From the NCBI GenBank assembly GCA_963966185.1, contig CAWZYM010000089.1, forward strand, positions 732,501 to 796,500: DNA of 64,000 nt, in the 5' to 3' direction. How positions within the stretch are numbered: position 1 is the stretch's first letter; every line of letters starts with the position of its first letter. Both the position numbers and the translations under genes were made by a program. Source of the stretch: Rhabditoides inermis. Its lineage: Eukaryota > Nematoda > Chromadorea > Rhabditida > Rhabditidae. Below are positions 48,401 through 58,969 of the stretch, piece by piece. The notes beneath the pieces were generated by a model that did not search any database, had not been told where the DNA came from, and saw only the letters and a list, made by a program, of their open reading frames with translations.

Positions 48401-48945
48401 AGTTTGCATCGGAATGTGAAAACACATAAAAAATGGAACATTTTTTTTTCAATTGGACCACATGCCGCAAAAGGCGGTAAGTTGGAGAAACCATCATCGA
48501 CCGTGCACGTTTGTGCACATTTTTGCACACTTTCTCTAGAAAGAGCGTATTCGAGCGCAAATTACACAAACTTCAAGGCGCCTTGAGCATAACTTTTCTA
48601 GGAGAAAGTACGTTTTTTATGACATACTCCTTTTTTATGACATCCTGATGCTAACTCAACTTCGAAAATCAGAAGGTACAGTCCCTTTAACTTATCACGA
48701 ATGATCATTGAATGCCCATATCCATATCCGATCTCGCGTTTTACAAGACGTAGTGTCAAATCAGTAGCCAACATTCTGGTTTCGTCAATGTGTTTGGATT
48801 ACAAAAATGCATGATCTGTTTGCGACCGACATAATAGGTCTACTATCTGTGATCTGTCTTTCGGCACGTATTGGCTGTGCTATGCATAGCACACGCGTCT
48901 CTCGCTGACACTCGAAATAGCTTCTACCGACACATCATCAATCGA

Positions 48946-48987
<42 letters not shown>

Positions 48988-49062
48988 CACCATCTGTTAT
49001 CATACTGTAGGTCCCTCCCACTTCCGGAGTATATCTATTTCGAACATTCGGAAACTCACGGA

Positions 49063-49075
49063 CGGATATAAAAGG
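49063..49075 (+). promoter_or_regulatory. TATA box of right DUF3050 copy
   Basis: GGATATAAAAGGG, about 65 bp upstream of the ATG at 49136. The following segment GGCAAGTAGTGAGAA...CAACGGCAGACTCGCC is shared with the left copy, so the core promoter and 5' UTR are inside the palindrome arms. Confidence 0.6.
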
Positions 49076-49135
49076 GATAGGCAAGTAGTGAGAAGCAACG
49101 GCAGACTCGCCACTCACTACTCACCCACTCTCACT

Positions 49136-49547
49136 ATGGTTGCTGGACCTCAGCTCTCTGCGAAGGCGATTGCTCGCCTTGAGAAGAGGCTCGAGCCCCT
49201 CAGGTAAGAAAAGGTAGATCACAGATCATCAGGTAGATCTGTTACTTCTCGTTTATCTAATCAAGCAGAACGCTCCATATCCCATTGCAGGGAGAAGCTG
49301 GCTGACCACACTCTGTACAAGGCTGTGCAGACTGTCGACAATCTTCGATCATTCATGCAGAACCACGTCTTCGCTGTCTGGGACTTCATGAGCCTTCTGA
49401 AGGCTCTCCAGGCACGTCTTCTTCCCCCTCCCTCACTCTCTAACCCCAATCTCTCCAGGTGAACCTCACCTGTGTCGACCTTCCGTGGGTTCCCCGCGGT
49501 CCCCGCACCGCCCGCCGTCTCATCAACGAGATCGTTCTCGGAGAGGT

Positions 49548-49594
<47 letters not shown>

Positions 49595-50363
49595 TCTCTC
49601 CCTCATCCCTCTCTCCCTCTCTAGGAGTCGGACCTTGTGGGAGGCCAGTTCATCTCTCATCTGGAGCTCTATCTGGAGAGTATGGACGAAGCTGGGGCTG
49701 ACACGGCTTGCCTTCGTCAGTTCCTGGCAGAAGTCGAGAAGACTCCTGGAGACACTTCTGACGCCACCATCAGCAAGGCTCTCGCAACTGCCAAGGTAGA
49801 GAGGGGGGGGGAGAGAGATGAACGGACCTTTAGGTGCCGGCTGCTGCGGCTGCTTTCGTGAGGACCACCTTCTCATTCCTGCAGACCAACCGTCTGCCTG
49901 TGATCGCAGCTGCTTTCGCATTCGGACGCGAGGATCTCATTCCTCTCATGTTCACTGGACTCCTCAAGGTTCGTCTCTCACTCTCTCTCTCTCTCTCACT
50001 CTTTTCCTCTCCCTCTCTAACCCTCTACTTCTCTGCAGGACATGAACCGTGGTCTGGGAGGCATCCTCGATTCGTTCATTGTCTATCTGGAGAGGCACAT
50101 CGAAGTGGATGGAGAGGAGCACGGTCCGATGTCCCTCCAGATGATGTGCGAGATCTGCGGAGACGACGACGACCAGAGGTGGGCATCTAGAAGCGTCAGA
50201 TGACGTGCAGAAGGACGTGCACGCCGGTTTCAGATGGGACGAGGCGATCGAGACGGCGTACGCGGCTCTGAAGGCGCGAGTCGACCTGTGGGATGGAGTT
50301 GTGAAGCAGTTGGAGCATGAGAAGAAGCAAAGGGAGCAGAAGGAGCCTGCCAATGCCGCATAG
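49136..50363 (+). CDS. DUF3050 protein (haem-oxygenase-like fold), right palindrome copy
   Basis: Near-identical divergent partner of 43679-44876. Exons: 49136-49204, 49291-49411, 49459-49546, 49625-49795, 49835-49968, 50039-50179, 50235-50363; about 305 aa; no signal peptide or TM. The family signature [17 protein letters not shown] and [15 protein letters not shown] are intact, as are [31 protein letters not shown] and an acidic DDDD before the last intron. The exon ending CTCCAG is followed by GCACGT: a GC-AG intron also present in the left copy. Exon/intron structure shows it is a resident eukaryotic gene, whatever its ultimate origin. The C-terminus ends QKEPANAA (left copy QSGPANAA). 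The ATG has no splice acceptor directly upstream, unlike most other genes here. Enzymatic activity is unknown. Confidence 0.92.
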
Positions 50364-51185
50364 AAGTGGCCATGACTAAACCGTACTCAAGACACGAGAG
50401 ATAAAAGTTTTTTTGCAATGTTTCGAAGAAAAGGGGGAGCAGAACGATAGGAAGGATAGAAAGAGGAGAGTGAGAGAGGAATACATAGAGATAAGATACA
50501 GCAGACGGATGGTGAGAGGGAAACAGAAAAAGATTCTTTCTGTATTTTTGATTCCGTTGTATCCTTGGTTTGCGATACGACTTCAGTGGTCTACGGAATA
50601 ATATAATTCAAACCAAAAATGTTAAAAACTCTTCTTTCCTAAAACATTTTTGTTCATGGGTAAGGAGTTCAGTTTTCAATCGAGTTCACAATGCAAATTA
50701 TTGCGCATAATCTAAAGACGTAATCTTTCACAAGAAAAGCCTCTTATCCCGTTATTAGTGTTTTTTTCTCGAAAGATGCCAATTATTCCCCTGTTCTCAC
50801 GGAAATAGAAAGAGAGAGAATGGAAAAGAAGAGGCAGAGACAGAGAGAAGTAGGTTTTCTGCAAATCTCTTACCACGGTGATACTGTATTCGATCTTTAG
50901 TCTCTGATATAGCTGTAAATAACATTTTAGTTAGGAGGAGCTTGTCAAAGTCTTTCGCTAGGCGTGACGCCACACGATTTGCCACTAATCCGTCTTTAAT
51001 TGTCTCTCCCAGCAAACCGTAAGCGATTCGACATGCGTTCTCGTCCAAGCGGAATAAGCCTGGATTATGTTAAAAATAAAAGTTTCCGCTATGATTTCAC
51101 TGAATTGAAGTATCACCCAGTGATTTGAAAGAATAACGTAGGTATGTGAATGGTGATGCAGGTCAAGTGACTTGGCAGGCATATT
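50364..51185. repeat. Distal flank of the right palindrome arm
   Basis: Inverted counterpart of 42878-43678. It carries a GATAAAA poly(A)-like word just after the gene (50400-50406; the left copy has GATAAATTT), then non-coding AT-rich sequence. Homology ends near 51175, after GGTCAAGTGACTTGG. Confidence 0.85.
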
Positions 51186-51749
51186 ATATAAATAAATAGT
51201 CATGTACATCGTATGATGCGATTACAACTGGCAATAGGAACATTTTTCTGTTCTTTTACCATGTGTGTACGTAGTAGCAGAAATGTTGTTTGCATGTTTT
51301 AATGTACAACATGGTTCGACGACGTTTTGTTCCGAGATATATTTTTCGCCTGGCCGTTCGCCACCCCGTGCTAAGCTAGCAAAAAAGCTATGACGAGCTC
51401 CTTACTTGTTATGTAGGTTATTTACCTGTTATTTATTTCTTCTCATAAAATGTCACACCCCTTTGTTAACGTCTTTTGACTGTTCTGTACGTTTTATTCA
51501 GGCAAAAATGTCATGATCATGATATTTATACAAAAAAAACATACACAAATGCCATGATAATGTCAAAATGACATTATAAACTGGCATATTGTGAAACAGT
51601 ACACAGTGCACACACGACGCCCAATCTTTTATAAATACTCGTGGTACGGAAAGATGAGAAAAGTACATAAAACTACTTTTCATTTCGTACTAATAAGTCC
51701 CTACTCTGACAAAACGCGTTGAATATAAACCTTGGCTCCTCAAGATTCG

Positions 51750-51783
<34 letters not shown>

Positions 51784-52393
51784 CACCGACTAGCCGTTGG
51801 GTCCCACCACGACAAGCCTTGCTGATTGTGTCATCATTGGAAACATCATCGGCTTTCTGGTTCTTTAGTTTTTTATTCAATTGATCCTAGTTTGACGCGC
51901 TATCCACGCAGAACTCCATTGTTGTATTCTTTTTTTTACTCAAACAAAACTTGGCATTATCTTGCATTGTCTCACCACTTACGGGAATCATATTTAGCGA
52001 TAAAAAAATCGTGAGACAATGGCCAATCTATTTTTGCAGCTAAAGAGAGATGTACGTGAATGCAGTGAAAAGCGTGAAATGGCGGTATATAAGAGAAAGA
52101 GAACAGAGAGAAAGAGATCGACCTCACTGCCACCGCTGTCTATTGTTAATACGAGACAATTGAGTAGTTCAGTAAAGCATTTAGATGTACGTTTATATAA
52201 AAGCATTTGCCTTGTGTAGATACTGTCTAGTATATACTGCACCCGAGCGACAGTTTTCGATCTATTTAATTTCTTGTTTCGCTGTCTACCGCCCCCCGGG
52301 GATGGCGCCCCATTTTGACTTCGATCTGTTGTATCTTCCTTTTTCATGTTTTCGCGTGTTATCTTATAAATTATTGATACGGTACTGTAGGTG
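51186..52393. other. Intergenic, upstream of the serpentine receptor
   Basis: About 1.2 kb, AT-rich, with a CT tract at 51751-51782. At 52215-52268 a segment with GAGCGACAGTTTTCGATCTA is a diverged copy of TAF5-intron sequence at about 6210-6260 (GAGCGATAGTTTTCGATCTA), so it is part of a dispersed repeat. No coding exon recognised; a first receptor exon could be hidden here. Confidence 0.4.
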
Positions 52394-52547
52394 ATGAACG
52401 CGTACCTGTTGGACAACCAGCTGTCGTACTCGGACTACTATGACTGCTCGAATAAGACGGAGGAGGAATGGTACGCGACTGGCACTAGGGACCACTCCAT
52501 CCTGGGACTCTACTACTTCACCAGCGGAGTCCTGTTTGAGGTATGCG

Positions 52548-52588
<41 letters not shown>

Positions 52589-54229
52589 TTTCTTTTTCTC
52601 CCCCTCTCTCTCCCAAACTTATTATCTTTACAGCTCATGTATCTACCATGCATCTACGTGATCGTCAAGGAGAAGCTGTGGAAGATGGACTGCTACAAGG
52701 TGAGTGCGCGGTCCCGCCACGACCGACAATGAGTTCCGGGGGTCCCGCCACGACCGGCCTTTCAGATCATGCTGGTGATCGCGATGTGCGACGTGGCGTG
52801 TATCTACTTCAACTCCATCCTCACCGGCTATCTGGCGATCGTTGGAGCCGTGTTCTGTACCCACCCGAATCTCATCTACATATCCGGGACCATTGTCTTG
52901 GGTACGATACAACTTTTCTCTATAAGTGAAATAGATGAATGTATAGTACACAGCGAATGTGATATGTAAGTTACCACGCGAAAAAGCACAGAGAAATCGC
53001 GCAAACGAGTGAAGATCGATAAGCATAGGTGCATTTCAAATAGAGTGGAAAAACTTTACGCGCCAAATTTGAAATGAATGGCGTACTGGTGGAGTGACGG
53101 AACTCAAAATTCCTCCGACTATAACCTATAACTGTCCTCTTCAGGCTTCTGGTCTGCAACGTGTGCGTCTTGCATTCTACTAGGTTTCAACCGCTGCTTC
53201 GAAATGAGCAGAAACGCGCGGCTCAAGACGGTGCGGTTGCTTATCACTTATCAGCCTAATTTCCCGATCTGACCTCTGATCAGACAATGTGGATCTCCTC
53301 TTCGAAATGAGATTGTATAGTAGAAATTGAGTTAGAGGTTCATGCCAACTTGTAAGGCACACGGGAAGGAAACACGGGAAGACCACAATATGGTGTTGCA
53401 GTTCTTCCAAGACGGTTTCACTAACATCGCCATGGTGCTCATTCTGGTGTGGGGTCTCATCAACTTCTTCTTCACCCCTCCTGTTCTGTTCACATCGAAC
53501 TTCACCACGTGGTTCTTCGATCCTCTCATGGGAAAGTATGAAGTGAGTAGTTACATCAACGGAACATGAAGTATAAAGGCCAGGGAAAAACTGAGGCTTT
53601 TAGCTTCTACATTTGAGTGCATTTTCATAATCTTATCAACGGTACATCAACGATACATCAATTATACTCCACATCAACGAAACATTTTCAAAGCCACGTC
53701 GAAAAGACCTAAAAAGGTCGAGGCCTTTATGTGAGTACATGGCGTATAAAAATTAGAAAAATGCTAGCATACCGTTGTATTGCCTAAAAAACAAATAAAA
53801 CGTTTGTTCGGAATCATGATGATGACACGTACAAGATACAAATCTAAATCACTCATAAGAACCTCGTCGTCGTAAGTTTGTGGGCCGATTTTTTTCTTTT
53901 CGTGTCACCTCAGAAACCAAGAGAAAATGAACTTTTTAGGGTCTGGTCTACACGAACATGTCCCACACGGTCAACAATCTGTGTCTGATTGTCGTCTCGG
54001 TGTGCATGTACTCTTACCTGTGCTGGCGGGTGAGTCTCTCTCTCTCTCTCCTCTCTCTCTTCTCTCTCTCTCTTCTCTCTCTCTCTTCTCTCTCTCTCCT
54101 CTCTCTCTTCTCTCTCTCTCTCTTTCTCTCTCTCTCATTCTTTCAATCCAGGTCTTTTCCACGACTCGCGAGATGAACTCATCGGGAAGAAGACACTACC
54201 AGGTGAGACAAAGAGACATGAGAGAGAGA

Positions 54230-54284
<55 letters not shown>

Positions 54285-54560
54285 GATTAGTAGTATCTAA
54301 TGCATACAAAGAGATACATCACGAAGCTCTGATAAAATCTGCCTCATTAGCTTCCCTTGTTCACATACAGTATTATCACAGAGGAGGATATAACATCTTT
54401 ATCTGCCAAAAGATATTAGAGATACAGTAACACAACAGGAAATGTGCAACACGGCAAGTATTGAGATGTTGATCGACAAACTCATGCTTAGATCTTTGTT
54501 CAATCGGCCGCCATTTGCACCCTTCACGTCATCGCTGCGTACATCTACGTCCACATGCAG
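52394..54560 (+). pseudogene. Class-T serpentine chemoreceptor (Srt), 3' end missing
   Basis: Nematode 7-TM chemoreceptor of the Srt family. Exons: 52394-52540, about 52634-52699, about 52767-52900, about 53143-53229, 53400-53543, about 53940-54030, about 54153-54201, 54491-54560. Family features: YYDCSNKTEEEWYATGTRDH near the N-terminus, HSILGLYYFTSGVLFELMYL (TM1), CYKIMLVIAMCDVACIYFNS (TM2), FCTHPNLIYISGTIVLG, LGFNRCFEMSRNARL, FFTPPVLFTSNFTTWFFDPL, IFVQSAAICTLHVIAAYIYV (TM6). The last exon, expected to hold TM7 and the tail, is absent: the sequence after the donor at 54561 becomes retrotransposon within about 30 bp. The ATG (MNAYLLDNQL) is three bases after CTGTAG. Exons up to there are intact, so decay is recent, or the missing exon lies beyond the insertion and was not recognised. 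The dispersed repeat at 52975-53125 lies in one intron. Confidence 0.75.
52975..53130 (+). repeat. Dispersed repeat shared with 26340-26460
   Basis: GCGCCAAATTTGAAATGAATGGCGTACTGG-like sequence and CGGAACTCAAAATTC match, with divergence, the segment at about 26395-26460 in a PTR intron (GCGCGAAAATTTGAAACG, GCGGAACTTGAAATTC). Intronic in both places. Confidence 0.55.
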
Positions 54561-54569
54561 GTGGAGTAC

Positions 54570-56396
54570 GACAGTATTCTCACATGCACATTATACAAGG
54601 CGATTTGAATGCACCGTCGGCTGACTGGGATTCGTTCCAGGCAGCCGATGCTTTTGATAGGTCCCTAGTCACTTTTGCCTCTCTCCACTCACTCACTCAA
54701 ATGGTTCGCCAGGCGACGATGGTGAGACGAGCGGGGCAAAAGGCGCATACTCTTGACATTGTATTGACTGACTTCCCTTGTCTCTTTCAACATGCGCGTG
54801 TATTGGGGCGTTTCTCTTTATGTGATCACCTCCCTGTCGAGTTTCGGTTGCGACTTGGTGCGGGGGCCGCGGCGAGAGAGCCGCTTCGACGCGCATATGG
54901 AAGGGCTAAGTGGGGTGAGATCAACGCGGCTATAGCATGTACTGATTGGACACGTGTTTTTATTGGTTTAAATATTGAAGAAGCAACTTCCATGTTTGTC
55001 CAGCGAATGCAACACCTCATTACCGAGTATATTCCCCGTATGAAACATACTAAAGATGTCAGTATTCCTCTCTATATTTTTAAATTGAAACGCCGTGCAT
55101 TACGCTACTCTATACTTATTCCAGAATCGAAGACTGTTGATAAGGCGCAGCGTAAACTGCGAAACGCTATTTTTTCGTGGCAATGTAAGCGTGAAGCGAA
55201 ACTTATCAACGGTAATAATAAACGCGCATTATACAAGGATGTTAGAAAAAAGATGTTTCCTGCTGATGGTATCAGCTCGCTGTCACACAATGGTGAGTTG
55301 GTCCATGATTCGAGGGAAAAGGCGGAGGTGTTCGGGAAATACTTCGACTCGATGTTCTCTGGTGGGAGTGTTGCTCCGACCGGCTCTGCCCTTCCCTCTT
55401 TCTCGAATCAACTCACCATGATTGACGTTTCTTATGCACTTGTTCACAAGACTATACAACAATTGGATTCAAAAATCAATACCAGTCCCGATGGAATCAC
55501 TCACACGTTTTTGAAAAATACAGTTGATACAATAAGTCTCCCGCTTTCGATTCTTTTTTCTATGTCTCTATCAGTGTGCGCTATCCCCAATATTTGGAAA
55601 GTCGCTTATATAAAACCGCTGTTTAAATAGGGTTCTCGTGATAATCCAGCCAACTATCGTCCCATTAGCCTAACAAGTAGTGTAGCGAAATCATTAGAGC
55701 GAATTATAGTCAGGCAACTGACTGCTTTTCTCGAGTCCAATAGCTTGATTTCTTCTAGACAGTTTGGTTTTCGTCAAAATAGGTCTACCAACGCACAGCT
55801 TATTGAATGTTATAGTCACTGGCTGAAACATATTTCCAATGGCCTTGTTATTGATTGTATTTATTTCGACTTTAAAAAAGCTTTCGACACAATCAATCAT
55901 GAACTACTATTCAAAAAGTTGCATTCGCTGGGCATTCGTGGAAACGTTCTCGGGTGGATTCGAGCCTTCCTTTCTGACCGTTGCCAACAAGTTATGGTTG
56001 GAGATGAGCTTTCGTCTCCTCGACTCGTCAACTGTGGTGTGCCGCAGGGGTCGTGTCTTGGACCCATACTCTTCAATATCTTTATCAATAATGTTGATAG
56101 CCTGCCTGATTATGATTATGTCGAATGTCGAGTGTGCTCTATACGCAGACGATTTGAAAATATACTTCGCTTTTTATCCGAGTGATAAATTGGCTAAAAT
56201 TATGTTTCAAAAAGCAATCGACGCTGTCGCAAAGTGGGCTTTAGATTGGGGTCTGCAGATCTCCACTGAGAAAACGCAGATACTGCACATAGGCCGCCGA
56301 AATCCCAAACATGAGTATACAGCACATGGCACTACGCTCGCACCTGCTAACTCTGTAAGGGACCTTGGTGTGACTATGTGGGTCCTTGATTTTTGA
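54570..56396 (+). mobile_element. Broken non-LTR retrotransposon (endonuclease-RT, CR1/Jockey-like), truncated at both ends
   Basis: The frame opens within the C-terminal part of an AP-endonuclease (GDLNAPSADW at about 54600; DIVLTDF and a SLCDHLPVEF catalytic-type SDH-like motif), passes a connector, and enters a reverse transcriptase: NYRPISLTS, FGFRQNRSTNAQL, YFDFKKAFDTINHELL, GVPQGSCLGPILFNIFIN, YADDLKIY. It is not functional: an in-frame TAG stops it at 55628-55630, and the RT frame shifts near 56110-56130 so that the YADD box lies in a different frame from the preceding motifs. The endonuclease N-terminus and everything after about 56396 are missing, and no poly(A) tail or target-site duplication is visible. 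It lies directly against the last recognised Srt exon. Confidence 0.88.
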
Positions 56397-56731
56397 AGAC
56401 CATTTTGCAAACATTGTTAAAGGCACCCTAAATGCCATAAATGATTTTCTGAGAGTTTATCGTACTAGCGCTCCGGCGCGCTGTCGCGCGCCTCCGCACT
56501 AGGTTTACAAGAATAGAAAAATAGAAGTATAGTTGATTTTTGCGTAGAAACATGTATCTTTTTCATCTCTATCCTACTTTCTTTCTCTGTTTTCTTTATC
56601 ATTTTCTCTATTTTCAACTCATTTACTTCCTCTTCCTCCATCTCTCTCCCCCTACCTTTCTCCCTCTCTCTCTCCCCACTCCCTCCCTCTCCCTCCGTCT
56701 CTCTCTTTCTTTTTTTTTCTTTTGTCTCTCG

Positions 56732-56791
<60 letters not shown>

Positions 56792-56800
56792 GTCTATTAT
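56397..56800. other. Non-coding, pyrimidine-rich
   Basis: About 400 bp holding a C/T-rich stretch (56560-56790) with several CT microsatellite runs. A GC-rich word at 56466-56492 (GCTCCGGCGCGCTGTCGCGC) resembles the GC core of the 60-64 kb satellite monomer. No gene seen. Confidence 0.5.
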
Positions 56801-56804
56801 CACG

Positions 56805-57425
56805 TCTCCGCAGCGGTGACAACAACTTTCTAAACAACTTTCTAGAGACAGTACTATGGTATATTCTGTCTACTCTTCTACACTTCTACTCTCACGTCTG
56901 CGGTAGTCACTGCAAATTACGAGACACAGTTATTTCTACTTTCGCTCCTATATCCTCCTCTTCCTCCTCTCCCTCCTATCTTCTCTCTCTCTCTCTCTCT
57001 CTCGTCTATTCTCACTTCTCCGCAGCGGTGACAACAACTTTCTAGAGACAGTAATATATTCTATTCTGTCTACTGTCATGTCTCCGCTGCGGTCACAACA
57101 ATTTTCTAGAGACAGTACTATGCTTTTTTCTATCTACTGTCACGTCTTCGCTGCGGTGACAGTAACTTTTAAGAGACAGTACTATGCTCTCACTTGCTTA
57201 CTGTAACGTATCCGCTGCGGTCAACTTTCTGAATACAGTACTACGGTATGTTTTGTTTACTGTCATGTCTCCGTGGCGGTGACAACAATTTACCTGAGAC
57301 ACCACTATGTTTTTTTCTGTCTACTCACCTCTCGTCTACTCTTCTACTCCCACGTCTGCAGTAGTCACTCCGACTTTCGAGAGACAGTTACATACGTCTA
57401 CTCTACCTTCTCTCTCTCTCTCCCC

Positions 57426-57463
<38 letters not shown>

Positions 57464-57610
57464 ATCTCGTCTACTTTCACTTATCCGCTGCGGTGACAAC
57501 AAAATTCTAGATACAGTACATACTATGCTCTCTTCTGTCTACTGTCACGTATCTGCTCTGCGGTGATAAGATAACAACTTTTTACAGACAGTACCAATCT
57601 CTTCTGTCTA
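56805..57610. repeat. Degenerate minisatellite, about 65-bp unit
   Basis: Nine or so diverged copies of a unit containing CTACTGTCACGTCTCCGC, GCGGTGACAACAACTTTC and TAGAGACAGTACTATG, near 56812, 57021, 57084, 57151, 57216, 57273, 57359, 57487 and 57555. Each unit has a short imperfect palindrome GTCACG...CGCTGCGGTGAC. CT tracts separate some units. Non-coding. Confidence 0.8.
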
Positions 57611-58800
57611 CTCTCACGTCTTAAAATATAATTCGACCGCCTGTGCTTGCCAAATGACATGTAAGGTGAACTCGATTCTCACCTCACCTCACTTCCTTTT
57701 GTCACTGTACACATCGAAAAAGAGGAATTTCAGTCTGAATAGGAATTACAGTCTGAATAAGTGTTGTACCCAAAAACCTATTTTCAACAAACAAAAAGTA
57801 AGCAGTCCATATTTCCAAATTACATATACAATGACTCTGTTGATGCCACGACTGGAAGAAAATACGCCGGCTGGCGCGCCCAAACACGTTGTGCGCATGT
57901 TTGAAGTAGTTGAATAGAGATTGAAGTTGGTTTGATCTTCACAAACAAAACATTATCTATTGACTGAACTCGACTTGAAACACTTTTATTGTCTTTTCCA
58001 GCCTTCAATATTTCGTTCATCATACGTTATTCGTTGAAGCCAGAAATTTTGTCTTTTTTAAACAGAATCAGTCCATTATTGTTTTATTTACACATGTTTA
58101 TATCGTTAAAAAAACATCACTGTGTAGATATGGGTCAGTAATTGCGAGTGCCAACTATTCGATATCGATCTGTTGACCTCGCGGCTGGTAGCGAGCAAGT
58201 AGGAGGGCGCGACTCCAGCAAGTAACGCGCGCTCAAAAAATATTTAATACGGTATGAAGACGAAGTCCGATTAATCTGAAATTTTTACAGAAGGGCTTTT
58301 TGGCCTATAAAAGCTTAAGTTTACAAATTGGACACTCTATCTCGCCTGTACGAAAAGTCGATCATATTCGCCATATTTGGTGACTTTTCAAAGAAGAAAA
58401 CCAGTTTCTATAATCTATTATACGTAATCTTTTTTCTATTAAATTTTTATAGAAATCGAAGATCATGAATTTTGGGTGCATTTTGGGTACATTCGCCTAT
58501 TTGGGCATGAAGATGAGGTCACAGGCAGCTGGTATCGCGGCTATCGATTTTTTCTAGGTCGATTCACCTACCCTCCAAGTTTGGTTCTAATTGAAGTATT
58601 TTGAATTTTTTCTCCATAGTTAAGAGATTAGGTGATAACTATGATCAGAAGATCGCTATTGACGAGATATTTGGAATTTTGCGTACTCGGGGTCTGAAGA
58701 AACTTTTCAGAAGAAATCAGCAAATAGGGTATACTTTGAAAAGAGATAGCTCTCCGGAAAGAATGACAGACAGACACACACCATAGTAAATATTAGTCTA
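57611..58800. other. Non-coding, nothing recognised
   Basis: About 1.2 kb of AT-rich DNA. The short open frames have no recognisable homology, and there is no splice pattern or repeat that I can support. Confidence 0.4.
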
Positions 58801-58809
58801 AAGGGGGGA

Positions 58810-58862
58810 CTAGCCCGAGCGGCGCTGGCGCGCCGCTCGGGCTAGGGCCGCCTTCGGCGGCC
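58810..58862. repeat. Two adjacent GC-rich perfect hairpins bounded by CTAG
   Basis: Hairpin 1 (58810-58845): 15-bp stem CTAGCCCGAGCGGCG / CGCCGCTCGGGCTAG, 6-nt loop. Hairpin 2 (58846-58862): GGCCGCC-TTC-GGCGGCC, 7-bp stem with TTC triloop. In an otherwise AT-rich neighbourhood. Confidence 0.9.
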
Positions 58863-58969
58863 TCAACTCTCAAACATCAAAACTGAAATCATCACTCAAA
58901 TCTAATTTTATTACTAAAATCTGTCCACAAACCTCTAATCCAACTAAGAAGTACATTACAATACAAAAT

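Larger units (their letters stand above)
44877..49135. other. Palindrome spacer between divergent DUF3050 genes
   Basis: 4.26 kb between the two start codons. From left: arm-derived promoter DNA (to about 44960), about 400 bp unique DNA, dispersed repeat copy 2 (45360-45650), the 10-bp tandem array (45760-47815), foldback element copy C (47880-48400), then about 650 bp of AT-rich unique sequence with a CT tract (48949-48984), and the right promoter. No gene is evident. Confidence 0.7.
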
